Source: Sphingomonas sp. Ag1 (lineage in GTDB: Bacteria; Pseudomonadota; Alphaproteobacteria; Sphingomonadales; Sphingomonadaceae). Taken from it: DNA of 64,000 nt. The translations under genes were made by a program, and so were the position numbers. Positions 46,429 through 56,434 of the stretch are shown here, piece after piece. The stretch covers positions 124,001 to 188,000 of the forward strand of contig NZ_LAZX01000093.1 of the NCBI RefSeq assembly GCF_000980895.1, read 5' to 3'. Each line of letters starts with the position of its first letter. Position 1 is the first letter of the stretch. The notes under the pieces were generated by a model that saw nothing but the letters and a program-made list of their open reading frames with translations, did not search any database and was not told the origin of the DNA.

Positions 46429-47841
46429 ATGGCAACGACCGCCGCAGACGTCATCAAGCGTATCAAGGACGAAGAGATCGAGTGGATCGATCTCCGCTTC
46501 ACCGATCCCAAGGGCAAGTGGCAGCACCTGACCATGGTCGCCAGCGTGATGGGCGAGGATGAGTGGACCGACGGCCTGATGTTCGACGGCTCGTCGATCG
46601 AAGGCTGGAAGGCGATCAACGAGAGCGACATGATCCTGAAGCCGGATCTGGACGCGATCTATAACGATCCCTTCTCCGCGACGCCAATGCTGATCGTGTT
46701 CTGCGACATCCTCGAGCCGTCGACCGGCGAGGGCTATACCCGTGATCCGCGCACCACGGCGAAGCGCGCCGAGGCTTATGTCGCCTCGACCGGCGTTGGC
46801 GACACCGTCTATGTCGGCCCCGAAGCCGAATTCTTCATGTTCGACAACGTGCAGTTCGACACGAATTACGCCGAATCCTACTTCAAGATCGACGATATCG
46901 AGCTGCCGACCAACACCGGCCGCGAGTACGAGGGTGGCAACCTTGCGCATCGCCCGCGTGCCAAGGGCGGCTATTTCCCGGTCGCGCCGGTCGACAGCGC
47001 CGTCGATATCCGCGGCGAGATGGTGTCGACCATGCTCGAAATGGGCCTGCCGTGCGACAAGCATCACCATGAGGTGGCGGCCGCGCAGCATGAGCTGGGC
47101 CTCACCTTCGGCACGCTGACCACGACCGCCGACCGGATGCAGATCTACAAGTACGTCGTGCATCAGGTGGCGCATGCCTATGGCAAGTCGGCCACCTTCA
47201 TGCCCAAGCCGATCAAGGAAGATAACGGTTCGGGCATGCACACGCACTTCTCGATTTGGGAGAAGGGCAACCCGCTGTTCGCCGGCAACGGCTATGCCGG
47301 GCTGAGCGACACCTGCCTGTATTTCATTGGCGGCATCATCAAGCACGCCAAGGCGATCAACGCCTTCACCAACCCGACCACTAACAGCTACAAGCGGCTG
47401 GTGCCGGGTTATGAGGCGCCGGTGCTGCTGGCCTATTCGAGCCGCAACCGCTCGGCCTCCTGCCGTATTCCGTACGGCACGGGCGCCAAGTCGAAGCGTG
47501 TCGAGGTGCGCTTCCCGGATGCGATGGCGAACCCGTACCTCGCTTATGCCGCGCTGCTGATGGCTGGTCTGGATGGGATCCAGAACAAGATCCATCCGGG
47601 CGATGCGATGGACAAGAACCTCTATGACCTGCCGCCGGCAGAGCTGGCCGAGGTTCCGACCGTCGCCGCGTCGCTGCGCGAGGCGCTCGACAGCCTGCTG
47701 GCCGATCACGACTTCCTGCTGAAGGGCGACGTGTTCACCAAGGATCAGATCGAGGCCTATGTCGAGCTGAAGTGGAGCGAAGTCGCACGCTGGGAAATGA
47801 CGCCGAGCCCGGTCGAATACGACATGTATTACAGCGCCTAA
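46429..47841 (+). CDS. glnA: Glutamine synthetase type I
   Basis: 470 residues. GS-I landmarks: [51 protein letters not shown] and [19 protein letters not shown]. The adenylylation tyrosine is Tyr399 in [12 protein letters not shown], so activity is probably controlled by covalent modification. Converts glutamate, ammonia and ATP to glutamine. Downstream of glnB, likely one operon; a strong terminator follows. Confidence 0.98.
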   Translation: MATTAADVIKRIKDEEIEWIDLRFTDPKGKWQHLTMVASVMGEDEWTDGLMFDGSSIEGWKAINESDMILKPDLDAIYNDPFSATPMLIVFCDILEPSTGEGYTRDPRTTAKRAEAYVASTGVGDTVYVGPEAEFFMFDNVQFDTNYAESYFKIDDIELPTNTGREYEGGNLAHRPRAKGGYFPVAPVDSAVDIRGEMVSTMLEMGLPCDKHHHEVAAAQHELGLTFGTLTTTADRMQIYKYVVHQVAHAYGKSATFMPKPIKEDNGSGMHTHFSIWEKGNPLFAGNGYAGLSDTCLYFIGGIIKHAKAINAFTNPTTNSYKRLVPGYEAPVLLAYSSRNRSASCRIPYGTGAKSKRVEVRFPDAMANPYLAYAALLMAGLDGIQNKIHPGDAMDKNLYDLPPAELAEVPTVAASLREALDSLLADHDFLLKGDVFTKDQIEAYVELKWSEVARWEMTPSPVEYDMYYSA

Positions 47842-47861
47842 GCGCCTAAGATCTGACGAAG

Positions 47862-47897
47862 AAAGGGGGTGTCCGCCGGTGCGGGCGCCCCTTTTTT
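47862..47897. terminator. Intrinsic terminator after glnA
   Basis: Stem GGGGTGTCCGC/GCGGGCGCCCC around loop CGGT, extended by an AAAG/TTTT base, and followed by TTTTTT on the plus strand. The A-run on the left makes it usable from the minus-strand gene too. Confidence 0.9.
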
Positions 47898-47917
47898 CAT
47901 GCGCATTGTCCGGGCAT

Positions 47918-49528
47918 TCAGCCGCGGAACAGACCGCCGAGGACGCCGCGCAGGATCGAGCCAGCAAGGTTGCCGGAGGATGATTTCCGGCGGCCGCCAC
48001 CGAAGACCTGGCGGCCGAGTTCGTTAGCCACCTGACGCCCGATCGAGGAGCCGGCGGCGCGGGTGGCGGAGTCCATGGCGCGGCCCCAAGGCGACGAGGC
48101 GGCCGCCCGTTCTTCCGCGATACGGGCCCGTTCGGCGGCCTTCGCCGCGCGGGCGGCGGCCTGTGCCTGGCTCGCTTCGGCCCGTTTCATGTCATTTTCG
48201 GCCTTGGTCTGCGCAGCCGCGGCCAGTGCCTCCGCGCTCTTCGCCGCGAGCAGTTCCTCGGCCGATTCACGGTCGATCGGCGTGTCGTAGCGATTGCCGA
48301 TCGCATCGGTGGTGATGATCATCCGCCGCTCATCGGCGGTCAACGGCCCGACGCGGCTTTGTGGTGCGCGTATCAGCGTGCGGGTGACCGGTGAGGGGGC
48401 GCCATCGGGCTGGAGCAGCGAGACGAGCGCCTCGCCGATCTGCAATTGCGTGATCGCGGCGGCGACGTCGACGCCGGGGTTGGCGCGGAACGTCTCGGCG
48501 GCGCTGCGCACTGCCTTCTGGTCGCGCGGGGTGAAGGCGTTGAGCTTGTGCTGGATGCGGTTGTTGAGCTGTCCCGCGATGCTGTCGGGAATGTCGATCG
48601 GGTTCTGGGTGATGAAATAGACGCCGACGCCCTTGGAGCGGATCAGGCGGACGACCTGCTCGATCTTGTCGACCAGCGAGGCAGGCGCATCATCGAACAG
48701 GAGATGCGCCTCGTCGAAGAAGAAGCACAGCGCCGGGCGGTCAGGGTCGCCGATCTCGGGCAGCGTTTCGAACAGCTCCGACAAGAGCCACAGGAGGAAG
48801 GTCGCATAGAGCTTCGGCGCGGCCATCAGCCGGTCGGCGGCGAGGATGTTGACCACGCCGCGGCCGCGATCGTCGGCCTGCATGAAGTGCGCGAGGTCGA
48901 GCGCGGGTTCGCCGAAGAAGCGGTCGCCGCCTTGGCTGCGCAATTGCATCAGCGAGCGCTGGATCGCGCCGATCGACTGCTTGGAGACATTGCCATAGCG
49001 GGTGGTGAGTTCCGCCGCACGCTCCGCGCAATGCACCAGCATGGCCTGGAGATCTTCGAGGTCGAGGAGCAGCAGGCCATCCTCGTCGGCGAGGTGGAAG
49101 GCGATCGTCATCACGCCTTCCTGAATCTCGTTCAGCCCCAGCAGCCGCGAGAGCATGAGCGAACCCATTTCGGAGATGGTGGTGCGGACAGGGTGGCCCT
49201 GTTCGCCGTAGAGATCCCAGAATTGCACTGGGCGATCGGCATAGGCCCAGCCGCTGTCGCCGATCGAGGCGGCGCGCGCGGCAAAGGCGGCGTGGGCTTT
49301 CGCCTGCGGCGCACCGGGCATGGCGAGGCCGGCGAGATCGCCCTTCACGTCGGCGACAAAGCAGGGGACGCCGGCGGCCGAGAAGCCTTCGATGATGCCC
49401 TGCACGGTCACCGTCTTGCCGGTGCCAGTGGCGCCGGCGATCAGCCCATGACGGTTGGCGAGGCGCAGGCTGAGATATTGCGGCGACGTGCCGCCCGAAG
49501 CCGCGCCGATGAAGATGCCGTCGCCCAT
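47918..49528 (-). CDS. HerA-like (DUF853/YjgR) ATPase
   Basis: 536 residues from ATG 49528, preceded by GGGAGGTCAGC; the frame is open to 49594. Walker A GATGTGKTVT near residue 32, Walker B with ALCFFFDEAHLLFDD near 265, and an Arg-finger region VGVYFITQNPIDIPDS. The C-terminal 90 residues are Ala/Lys/Arg/Glu-rich (possible coiled coil) ending in a Gly/Ser-rich tail. Belongs to the FtsK/HerA superfamily; YjgR-type proteins have no established function. Neighbours are unrelated (glutamine synthetase, protease), so no anti-phage context is evident. Confidence 0.87.
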   Translation of the reverse strand: MGDGIFIGAASGGTSPQYLSLRLANRHGLIAGATGTGKTVTVQGIIEGFSAAGVPCFVADVKGDLAGLAMPGAPQAKAHAAFAARAASIGDSGWAYADRPVQFWDLYGEQGHPVRTTISEMGSLMLSRLLGLNEIQEGVMTIAFHLADEDGLLLLDLEDLQAMLVHCAERAAELTTRYGNVSKQSIGAIQRSLMQLRSQGGDRFFGEPALDLAHFMQADDRGRGVVNILAADRLMAAPKLYATFLLWLLSELFETLPEIGDPDRPALCFFFDEAHLLFDDAPASLVDKIEQVVRLIRSKGVGVYFITQNPIDIPDSIAGQLNNRIQHKLNAFTPRDQKAVRSAAETFRANPGVDVAAAITQLQIGEALVSLLQPDGAPSPVTRTLIRAPQSRVGPLTADERRMIITTDAIGNRYDTPIDRESAEELLAAKSAEALAAAAQTKAENDMKRAEASQAQAAARAAKAAERARIAEERAAASSPWGRAMDSATRAAGSSIGRQVANELGRQVFGGGRRKSSSGNLAGSILRGVLGGLFRG

Positions 49529-49596
49529 GCTGACCTCCCGTCCGTATCGTTCCCGCCTAGCGCATGTGGCGTGAGCGCGGCGAGCATCGTTCAACC

Positions 49597-49635
49597 AAAA
49601 AAAGGCCTCGCACCATCGGTGCGAGGCCCCTTTTT
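49597..49635. terminator. Intrinsic terminator between degP and the HerA-like gene
   Basis: Perfect stem GGCCTCGCACC (49604-49614)/GGTGCGAGGCC (49618-49628) with loop ATC, flanked by a run of seven A on the left and CC-TTTTT on the right. On the minus strand the A-run becomes a T-run, so it terminates degP transcription. Confidence 0.9.
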
Positions 49636-49656
49636 CAGTTCAGCACGCGGTGGTGA

Positions 49657-51198
49657 TTACTTGATCTTCACCGCGATGAACGCCGGGGGGTTGCGCCCGC
49701 GCACGACCGACAGCAGCACCTGCGGACGGTTGGCCGACTTGGCCGCCTGAACGCCGCGGGCGATATCGGCCGCGGTGCGCACCGGCGTCGAGTTGATTGA
49801 GACGATCACGTCGCCGCGGCGCAGCTTGCGGCCGGCGTCGCTGGAGGGATCGACGGCCGAAATCACTGCACCCTGCACGGTGGAATCGACACCGACCTGA
49901 CGGGCGATCGTCGGAGTGAGCGGCTGCACCGTCACGCCGATGCTGTTCGAGGCCGGAACGGCGGGTCCCTCACTATCCTCGCCGAAGCTGTCGTCGCCGC
50001 CGCCGAGCTGCTGGGCGAGCTGCTCCTCGGCCGGACGCACCGTGGTGGTCACGGTGACCGTGGTCGGCTTGCCGTCACGGATCACGTCGAGCTTTGCCTG
50101 CTGGCCCGGCGCGACATTGGCGACGAGGTAGGACAAGGTCGTTTCCGGCGTGACCTGCTCGCCGTTGACGCGGGTGACGACGTCACCGGCGCGCAGGCCG
50201 CCCTTCGCCGCCGGGCCACCCGGCTCGGCGCGGGCGATGATCTCACCCGAATTCTTCGGCAGGCCGAGCGCCGCGGCGATGTCGTCGTTCAGCGGCTGGA
50301 TCTGCACGCCGATATAGCCGCGCTGAACCGGCTTGCCCTTCATCAGCGTGTCGATGATCGGCTTGGCATCCTCCGCCGGAATGGCGAAGCCGATGCCGAT
50401 ATTGCCGCCCGACTGCGAGAAGATCTGGCTGTTGATGCCGATCACTTCGCCGTTCAGGTTGAACATCGGGCCGCCCGAATTGCCCTGGTTGATCGAGGCG
50501 TCGGTCTGAATGAACCGATCGTTGGCGCCGCCCTGGCCCGTCACGCGGTGAACCGCCGAGACGATGCCGGCGGTGACGGTGCCGCCAAGGCCGAACGGGT
50601 TGCCGATCGCGACCACCCAATCACCGACACGGGCACGCGCCGAATCGCCGAAGCGCACATAGGGCAGCGGGCCCGGAGCATCGATCTTCAGCAGGGCGAG
50701 GTCGGACGCGGTGTCGCGGCCGACGAGCTTCGCCACATATTCCTTGCGATCGGGCAGCGTGACGCGGATCGCCTCCACCGTCGCCTGGCGGTTGCCCGGC
50801 GCGACGACGTGGTTGTTGGTGACGACATAGCCGTCCGGCGAGATGATGAAGCCCGAGCCGAGCGACTGCGCCTCACGCGTGATCGGCGCGCCATTCTGCC
50901 CGCCGCGACCGCCGAACTGGCCGAACAATTCGGCGAAGGGCGTGCCGGCGAACGGATTGGCGGGCTGCGCCACCGTCACCTTCTGATCGGTGGAAATGTT
51001 GACAACCGCCGGCTGAAGCTTTGCGACCAGGTCGGCAAAGCTCATCGGCGCGCCGGCGCGCGGCGCCGATGCCTGCATCGTCCCCGGCTCGTTCTGCGCG
51101 CTCTGCGCAGAGGCAGGGTGCTGCAAGGCAAGCGAAGCGGCAGTGCCGCCGAGGAGAAGAGCGCCAGTAAGCGCATAGGCGTAACGCACGATCGTCAT
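49657..51198 (-). CDS. degP: Periplasmic serine protease DegP/HtrA
   Basis: 513 residues from ATG 51198 with a signal peptide ending ASAQ. Catalytic triad His130 (VTNNHVVAPG), Asp166 (ASDLALLKI) and Ser241 (NQGNSGGPM). Two PDZ domains in the C-terminal half (RGYIGVQIQPL..., and a second with SIGVTVQPL). Degrades or chaperones misfolded periplasmic proteins. Last gene of an hflK-hflC-degP unit, 117 bp after hflC, with a strong terminator after it. Confidence 0.96.
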   Translation of the reverse strand: MTIVRYAYALTGALLLGGTAASLALQHPASAQSAQNEPGTMQASAPRAGAPMSFADLVAKLQPAVVNISTDQKVTVAQPANPFAGTPFAELFGQFGGRGGQNGAPITREAQSLGSGFIISPDGYVVTNNHVVAPGNRQATVEAIRVTLPDRKEYVAKLVGRDTASDLALLKIDAPGPLPYVRFGDSARARVGDWVVAIGNPFGLGGTVTAGIVSAVHRVTGQGGANDRFIQTDASINQGNSGGPMFNLNGEVIGINSQIFSQSGGNIGIGFAIPAEDAKPIIDTLMKGKPVQRGYIGVQIQPLNDDIAAALGLPKNSGEIIARAEPGGPAAKGGLRAGDVVTRVNGEQVTPETTLSYLVANVAPGQQAKLDVIRDGKPTTVTVTTTVRPAEEQLAQQLGGGDDSFGEDSEGPAVPASNSIGVTVQPLTPTIARQVGVDSTVQGAVISAVDPSSDAGRKLRRGDVIVSINSTPVRTAADIARGVQAAKSANRPQVLLSVVRGRNPPAFIAVKIK

Positions 51199-51314
51199 GT
51201 TCCTCTCGTTTGTCCGGCAGGACCGGACCAAGTTTCCAATGCCGCCGGGTCGATGAACGGCGTTTGAATGTGAACGAACCGGCCGCTTTCCCGTTGCGCT
51301 TGCGCGACATCAGG

Positions 51315-52184
51315 TCAGCGCCCGTTGAATTCCTTCAGATAGGCATTGTCCCGGCTCATTATAATATTCGTCGATCCTTCCGGCCGCGCATTTCCGTCAG
51401 CACCGAAGGTGTGGCGGTAGGACTGCATCGCCCGGTAGAAATCGTAGAACTTGGGATCCTTGCTGAAGGCGTCGGCATAGATGCTCGCGGCGCGGGCATC
51501 CGCCTCCGCGCGCACGATCTGCGCCTGCTTCTGACCCTGCGCCCGGATCGTATTCGCCTCCTGCTGGCGCGCGGTGCGCATCCGCTGCAGCGCGCTGTCG
51601 AGCGGGCTGCCATCGGGGAGGTCGGCATGCTTGATCCGGACGTCGACGATCGCCGCGCCATATTGGCGCGCGTCGCGTTGCAACGAGGCCTGGATCGCGT
51701 CCATCACCTTGCCGCGTTCGGGGCTGAGCAGGACGGCGAAGGGCACCTTGCCCAGTTCGTTGCGAAGCGCCGTGCCGAGCAGCGGGCGAAGCTGGTCCGC
51801 CACGCGTTCCTCGGTGTTCGACGTGCTGCCGGTCGAGGTGACCGCGCGCAGCGGATCGACGATGCGGAAGCGCGCGAAGGCGTCCACGTTCAGTCGCAGC
51901 TGATCGGTCGACAGCACCAGCGTATTGTCGAGATCGGCGTCGAGCACGCGCTTGTCGATCCACACGATCTTGTCGATGAACGGCACGCGCGCAATCAGGC
52001 CGGCGCCGGTGCGCCCGATTACCTGATCGTTCTGCCACTGGTTCACCAGGCGGATCGGATTGTTGAGGCGCAGGATCACCGCCTGCTTCGTCTCCGGCAC
52101 GATCGCGAAGCTGGCCGCGCCGACGATCACCGCGCCGAGCGCGGCGAACCCGACCGCGACGGGATTGCGGAACAGCGCGCTCAT
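51315..52184 (-). CDS. hflC: HflC, SPFH-domain membrane protein
   Basis: 289 residues. Single N-terminal TM helix (residues about 8-30), then an SPFH/Band 7 domain with VPFIDKIVWIDKRVLD, TDQLRLNVDAFARFRI and a coiled-coil rich in Ala/Gln/Glu (QQEANTIRAQGQKQAQIVRAE). With HflK it forms a ring that modulates the FtsH protease. Its ATG overlaps the hflK stop (ATGA). Confidence 0.95.
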   Translation of the reverse strand: MSALFRNPVAVGFAALGAVIVGAASFAIVPETKQAVILRLNNPIRLVNQWQNDQVIGRTGAGLIARVPFIDKIVWIDKRVLDADLDNTLVLSTDQLRLNVDAFARFRIVDPLRAVTSTGSTSNTEERVADQLRPLLGTALRNELGKVPFAVLLSPERGKVMDAIQASLQRDARQYGAAIVDVRIKHADLPDGSPLDSALQRMRTARQQEANTIRAQGQKQAQIVRAEADARAASIYADAFSKDPKFYDFYRAMQSYRHTFGADGNARPEGSTNIIMSRDNAYLKEFNGR

Positions 52185-53296
52185 CGGCCGGCCTCCGCCG
52201 CCGGGGCGGGCGTTGCCGCCGCCGCCGCACCGGTCTGCGGCTCGGTCAGCTTGCGTGCACGGTCGAGCGGCAGCAGCGGAGAGACGCCGGGGGTTTCAAC
52301 AATCGTCTTGTCAGTCTTGGCCAGCACGGCCTCCATGGTTTCATAATACATGCGGCGGCGGGTCACCTCCGGCGCAAGGCGATACTGTTCGTAGACCTTG
52401 TCGAAGGCCGCGGCCTCACCCTGGGCGCGGGCGATCACCTGCTCCGAATAGCTGCGCGCATTGTTAAGATTGCCGACCGCTTCCTGCTGGGCGGCGGTGA
52501 CGGCGTTGAAATCGTCGATCAGGCTGGCGGGGGCGGCGGCCTGGCGGATCGAGACGCCCTGGACGCGCACGCCGGCGTGATATTCGTTCAGGATCTGCTG
52601 CATCATCTGGGCGACGCGCGCCTCGATGTTGGTACGGCCGGCGCCGATCGCCTCGTTGAGCGTCGTCGTCGCGAGCACCGCGCGCATCGCGCTTTCGGCG
52701 GTGGCGCGGACGGTTTCGACCGGGTCCTTGATCTCGAACACGAAGTCGCGCGGGTTATCGACGCGCCAGCGCACGGTGTAGGCGAGGTCGAGGATGTTCT
52801 GGTCGCCCGTCAGCACGTTTTCGCTGCCGTCGCGGGGGAATTCGTCGACGCGCACCGCCTCCACGTCGACCTTCTGCACCGACACGAGCGGGGCGGGCAG
52901 GGTGAGGCGGATGCCCGGATCGAGCATGCCCGAATAGCGGCCGAGGAACGTCACCACGCCGCGCTGCTGCGGGCCGATCTGGTGGACCGAGGTGAACAGG
53001 ATCCAGGCCGCGACGATCAGCGCGGCACCGATCAGCCACAGGTTACGCGAATTGGCACCGAGCGGCATCTGCGGCCCACCGCCGCCGCCGCCACCCGAAC
53101 CGCCGCCACGAGCGCGTTTCAGGAATTCGTCGAGCGCGGTCGCCTTTGGCGCGCCCTTGCGTCCGCCGGGCGGCACCGCCCAGGGATTGCGCGGGCCGGC
53201 GTTGGTATCGTCGCTGCCGCCGTTGCCCCACGGGCCATTGGAGGAATCGTTCATCAGGATAGGCGGTCGGCGCAGCCACTGCGGCATCATGGTCAT
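52181..53296 (-). CDS. hflK: HflK, SPFH-domain membrane protein
   Basis: About 371 residues from ATG 53296; later in-frame Mets are possible. A Gly/Pro-rich N-terminal cytoplasmic region with the HflK signature (PWGN) and a run of about ten Gly, one TM helix (NLWLIGAALIVAAWILFTSV), then a Band 7 domain (VVTFLGRYSGMLDPGI, QNILDLAYTVRWRV) and a coiled coil. Partner of HflC. The gene is divergent from mrp, with 71 bp between starts. Confidence 0.93.
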   Translation of the reverse strand: MTMMPQWLRRPPILMNDSSNGPWGNGGSDDTNAGPRNPWAVPPGGRKGAPKATALDEFLKRARGGGSGGGGGGGPQMPLGANSRNLWLIGAALIVAAWILFTSVHQIGPQQRGVVTFLGRYSGMLDPGIRLTLPAPLVSVQKVDVEAVRVDEFPRDGSENVLTGDQNILDLAYTVRWRVDNPRDFVFEIKDPVETVRATAESAMRAVLATTTLNEAIGAGRTNIEARVAQMMQQILNEYHAGVRVQGVSIRQAAAPASLIDDFNAVTAAQQEAVGNLNNARSYSEQVIARAQGEAAAFDKVYEQYRLAPEVTRRRMYYETMEAVLAKTDKTIVETPGVSPLLPLDRARKLTEPQTGAAAAATPAPAAEAGR

Positions 53297-53367
53297 AGGG
53301 TCTTTATAGGTACACGACGCGCGAAAAACAGTGCCCCGCGCGTCCGAAGGGCGTATCGGGCCGCGGC

Positions 53368-54318
53368 ATGGACGAGAAAGAGGCAAAACAGGCGGTGGCC
53401 GCGGTCGCCGGCGAGCGTGCGAGCGTGCGGGTGGAAGGCGACCGGATCGGCGTGGTGCTGGACGCGACCGGGCTCGACGCCAAGGCGCGTGATGCGATGG
53501 AAGCGGCGGTGCGGATGGCGATCGGGCCGAACGGCCGGGTCGTGGTGACGGCGGAGCGTGCGACCCGCCGGCTGATCGCGGTGGCGAGCGGCAAGGGCGG
53601 GGTGGGCAAGTCGACCGTGTCGGCGAACCTTGCCATTGCGCTTCGCCATGCCGGGCGGCGCGTCGGGCTGGTCGATGCCGATATCTACGGCCCGTCGCAG
53701 CCGCGACTGATGGCGGCGGAGGGCGAACGGCCGCAGGCGAAGGACAAGGTGCTGCTGCCGGTGCCGACGCCCTATGGCGTGCCGATGCTGTCGATGGGGC
53801 AGATGATCGAGCCGGGCAAGGCGATCGCGTGGCGCGGGCCGATGGCGGCGGGCGCGCTGGGGCAGCTGGTCGAGGCGGACTGGGGCGCGACCGACACGCT
53901 GGTGCTCGACCTGCCGCCGGGCACGGGCGATGTGCAGCTGACGATGATCCAGAAATATCGCCCGGCGGGCGCGGTGATCGTGTCGACGCCGCAGGACCTG
54001 GCGCTGATCGATGCGCGCCGCGCGATCGACCTGTTCGGCAAGGCGGGGATCCCGATCATCGGCCTCATTGAGAACATGGCCGGCTATGCCTGCCCGCATT
54101 GCGGCGAAGTGTCGGACCCGTTCGGCTGTGGCGGCGCTGAGGCGGCGGCGGCGGAGCTGGGCGTGCCGTTCCTGGGCCGGGTGCCGCTGACGATCGATAT
54201 CCGCACCGCGTCGGACGCCGGCGAGCCGCCGGCGGCGCGGCCCGACGACACCGTGTTCCGCCCGCTGGGCGAAGCGGTGGCGCGGTGGCTGGAAACCAGC
54301 GGGGGCGGCGGGCGTTAG
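53368..54318 (+). CDS. mrp: Mrp/NBP35-family Fe-S cluster carrier ATPase
   Basis: 316 residues. Deviant Walker A GKGGVGKS at 75-82, switch region DADIYGPSQPRLM, DLPPGTGDVQLTM, and the C-x2-C pair Cys242/Cys245 (YACPHCGEVSDPFG) that binds a bridging [4Fe-4S] cluster in dimers. The N-terminal ~65 residues replace the usual DUF59/MIP18-like domain with a shorter version. Delivers Fe-S clusters to target proteins; ApbC-type. Confidence 0.93.
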   Translation: MDEKEAKQAVAAVAGERASVRVEGDRIGVVLDATGLDAKARDAMEAAVRMAIGPNGRVVVTAERATRRLIAVASGKGGVGKSTVSANLAIALRHAGRRVGLVDADIYGPSQPRLMAAEGERPQAKDKVLLPVPTPYGVPMLSMGQMIEPGKAIAWRGPMAAGALGQLVEADWGATDTLVLDLPPGTGDVQLTMIQKYRPAGAVIVSTPQDLALIDARRAIDLFGKAGIPIIGLIENMAGYACPHCGEVSDPFGCGGAEAAAAELGVPFLGRVPLTIDIRTASDAGEPPAARPDDTVFRPLGEAVARWLETSGGGGR

Positions 54319-54387
54319 GAAAGCACCGGTCGTGCCGCATGCACCAGGCGGCGGCACGGGCGGACCACCCGACGAAAGGCCCCTTTC

Positions 54388-54822
54388 ATGCCGCTGACCG
54401 CCGATGCTGATATCAAGGCGCTGCTCGAGGAAACCCGCACCATCGCGCTGATCGGCGCCTCCGACCGTCCCGACCGGCCGAGCTATGGCGTGATGAAGAA
54501 GCTGCAGGATCATGGCTATCGCGTGATCCCGGTGAATCCGCAGATCACCGGCGAGCATGTCCACGGAGAGTATGTCTTTCGCGAGCTGTCACAGATCGGC
54601 GAGCCGATCGACATGGTCGACATCTTCCGCCGTCCCGAGGCTGCGGGCGAGGCCGTGGACGAGGCGATTGCGGCGGGCGCCAAGGCGGTGTGGATGCAAT
54701 TGGGCGTGGTCAACAACGAGGCCGCGGCGCGCGCCGAACAGGCCGGGCTGAAGGTGGTGATGGACCGTTGCCCGGCGATCGACATCCCGCGGCTGGGCGT
54801 GGCGCCGGTCAGCGCGGACTGA
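54388..54822 (+). CDS. CoA-binding domain protein (YccU-like)
   Basis: 144 residues. Rossmann-like CoA-binding fold: TIALIGASDRPDRPSYGVMKKLQDHGY, VIPVNPQITG and VWMQLGVVNNEAAARAEQAGL, ending with VMDRCPAIDIPRL, typical of the YccU family, which binds CoA but has no known reaction. AAAGG lies upstream of the ATG. Same strand as mrp, 69 bp later. Confidence 0.9.
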   Translation: MPLTADADIKALLEETRTIALIGASDRPDRPSYGVMKKLQDHGYRVIPVNPQITGEHVHGEYVFRELSQIGEPIDMVDIFRRPEAAGEAVDEAIAAGAKAVWMQLGVVNNEAAARAEQAGLKVVMDRCPAIDIPRLGVAPVSAD

Positions 54823-54919
54823 CCCGCCGGCAGCGGGCAACCCCGCCCGCGCATGATTTCACCATTGGCGCGTCGCCGCTGGCTTGTCGCGGCGCGCGGG
54901 ATGCCGCAAGAAACAGGAT

Positions 54920-56428
54920 ATGACCGGCGACAAGCCGGCGCCAGCGTTGAGGGAGCGGGGCGAGATGGATGAACCGGTCGCCCATGTGCACGGCCGCCCC
55001 GGTCAGCGCGATCTGACGACGGGGCCGATCGGATCGGCGCTGCTGATGTTCGCACTGCCGACGCTGGCCTCCAACGTGCTCCAGTCGCTGAACGGATCGA
55101 TCAACGCGATCTGGGTCGGGCGCTTCCTGGGCGAAGGGGCGCTGGCGGCGACGTCCAACGCCAATATCATCATGTTCCTGATGTTCGGCGCGGTCTTTGG
55201 CTTTGGCATGGCGGCGACGATCATCGTCGGGCAAAGCTGGGGCCGGCGTGACGTCGACGCGGCGCGGCGCGCGTTCGGATCGGCGATCGGCTTGGTGCTG
55301 ATGGGGTCGATTACCGTCGGCGCGCTCGGCTGGGTCTATGCGCCGCAGATCCTGACCGCGCTTGCCACCCCGCCCGATGCCTTCGAGCCGGCGCTGGATT
55401 ACCTTCGCGTCATCTTCCTCGCGCTGCCGCCGTCGATGCTGCTGGTGCTGATGTTCATGGGGCTGCGCGGCACCGGGGATTCGGTGACGCCATTGTGGTT
55501 CATGGGGCTGGCGGTGCTGATCGATGCGGTGATGAACCCGCTGCTGATCGCGGGGCTGGGGCCGTTCCCGCGCATGGGCATCGCGGGATCCGCCACCGCG
55601 ACGCTGATCGCCAATATCGTCGCGCTGGGCGCGCTGGTGGCGTGGATCGCGTGGCGCGACCTGCCGCTGCGGCTGAAGGGTGAGGAGATACGCTACATCC
55701 TGCCCGAACCCACGCTGGTGCGCACGATCGTTGGCAAGGGCGTGCCGATCGGGGCGCAGATGCTGGTGCTATCGGTGTCGGCGCTCGCGATGGTCGGGCT
55801 GGTCAACCGCAACGGGATCGACACGGTGGCGGCGTACGGCATCGTCCAGCAACTGTGGGGCTATGTGCAGATGCCGGCGATGGCGATCGGCGCGGCGGTA
55901 TCGGCGATGGCGGCGCAGAATATCGGTGCCGGGCGGTGGGACCGGGTCGCGCAGATCACGCGGGCGGGCATCATCTACAATGTCGCGATCACCGCGGCGA
56001 CCGTCGTGCTGGTGCTGGTGCTCGACACCGTCATCATCGGCCTGTTCATTCCCGGGGCCAGCCCGGTGCTGCCGATCGCGCAGCATATCAACCTGCTGGC
56101 CACCTGGGGCTTCATCATGTTCGGCGGGACGATGGTGCTGTTCGGGGTGATCCGCGCCAATGGCGCCGTCTGGGGCCCGCTGGCGATCATGACGATCGCG
56201 ATGTTCCCGGTGCGGCTGGGCGTTGCCTTTGCCTTGCTGCCGATCATCGGCCCGGACGCCTTGTGGTGGAGTTTTCCCGTGGGCTCGGGTGCCAACCTGC
56301 TGCTGGCGGCGCTCTATTACCGTTATGGCGGGTGGCGCGAGGGCGGGCTGCTGGTGCCGGAAAGCCATTCCGATGAGCGCAGCCATGCCGATATCGAGCC
56401 GGCGGGAAGCCTGAAGCCGGTGCCCTGA
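54920..56428 (+). CDS. MATE family multidrug/cation exporter
   Basis: About 502 residues from ATG 54920; ATG 54965 has a better ribosome site (GGGAG) and gives 487 residues. Twelve hydrophobic helices in two halves. Typical segments: LTTGPIGSALLMFALPTLASNVLQS at the start of helix 1, SLNGSINAIWVGRFLGEGALAA, and the second-half GGAMVLFG/SALAMVGLVNRNG region. Exports cationic drugs against Na+ or H+. Substrate unknown; no regulator adjacent. Confidence 0.9.
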   Translation: MTGDKPAPALRERGEMDEPVAHVHGRPGQRDLTTGPIGSALLMFALPTLASNVLQSLNGSINAIWVGRFLGEGALAATSNANIIMFLMFGAVFGFGMAATIIVGQSWGRRDVDAARRAFGSAIGLVLMGSITVGALGWVYAPQILTALATPPDAFEPALDYLRVIFLALPPSMLLVLMFMGLRGTGDSVTPLWFMGLAVLIDAVMNPLLIAGLGPFPRMGIAGSATATLIANIVALGALVAWIAWRDLPLRLKGEEIRYILPEPTLVRTIVGKGVPIGAQMLVLSVSALAMVGLVNRNGIDTVAAYGIVQQLWGYVQMPAMAIGAAVSAMAAQNIGAGRWDRVAQITRAGIIYNVAITAATVVLVLVLDTVIIGLFIPGASPVLPIAQHINLLATWGFIMFGGTMVLFGVIRANGAVWGPLAIMTIAMFPVRLGVAFALLPIIGPDALWWSFPVGSGANLLLAALYYRYGGWREGGLLVPESHSDERSHADIEPAGSLKPVP

Positions 56429-56434
56429 CGGGCC

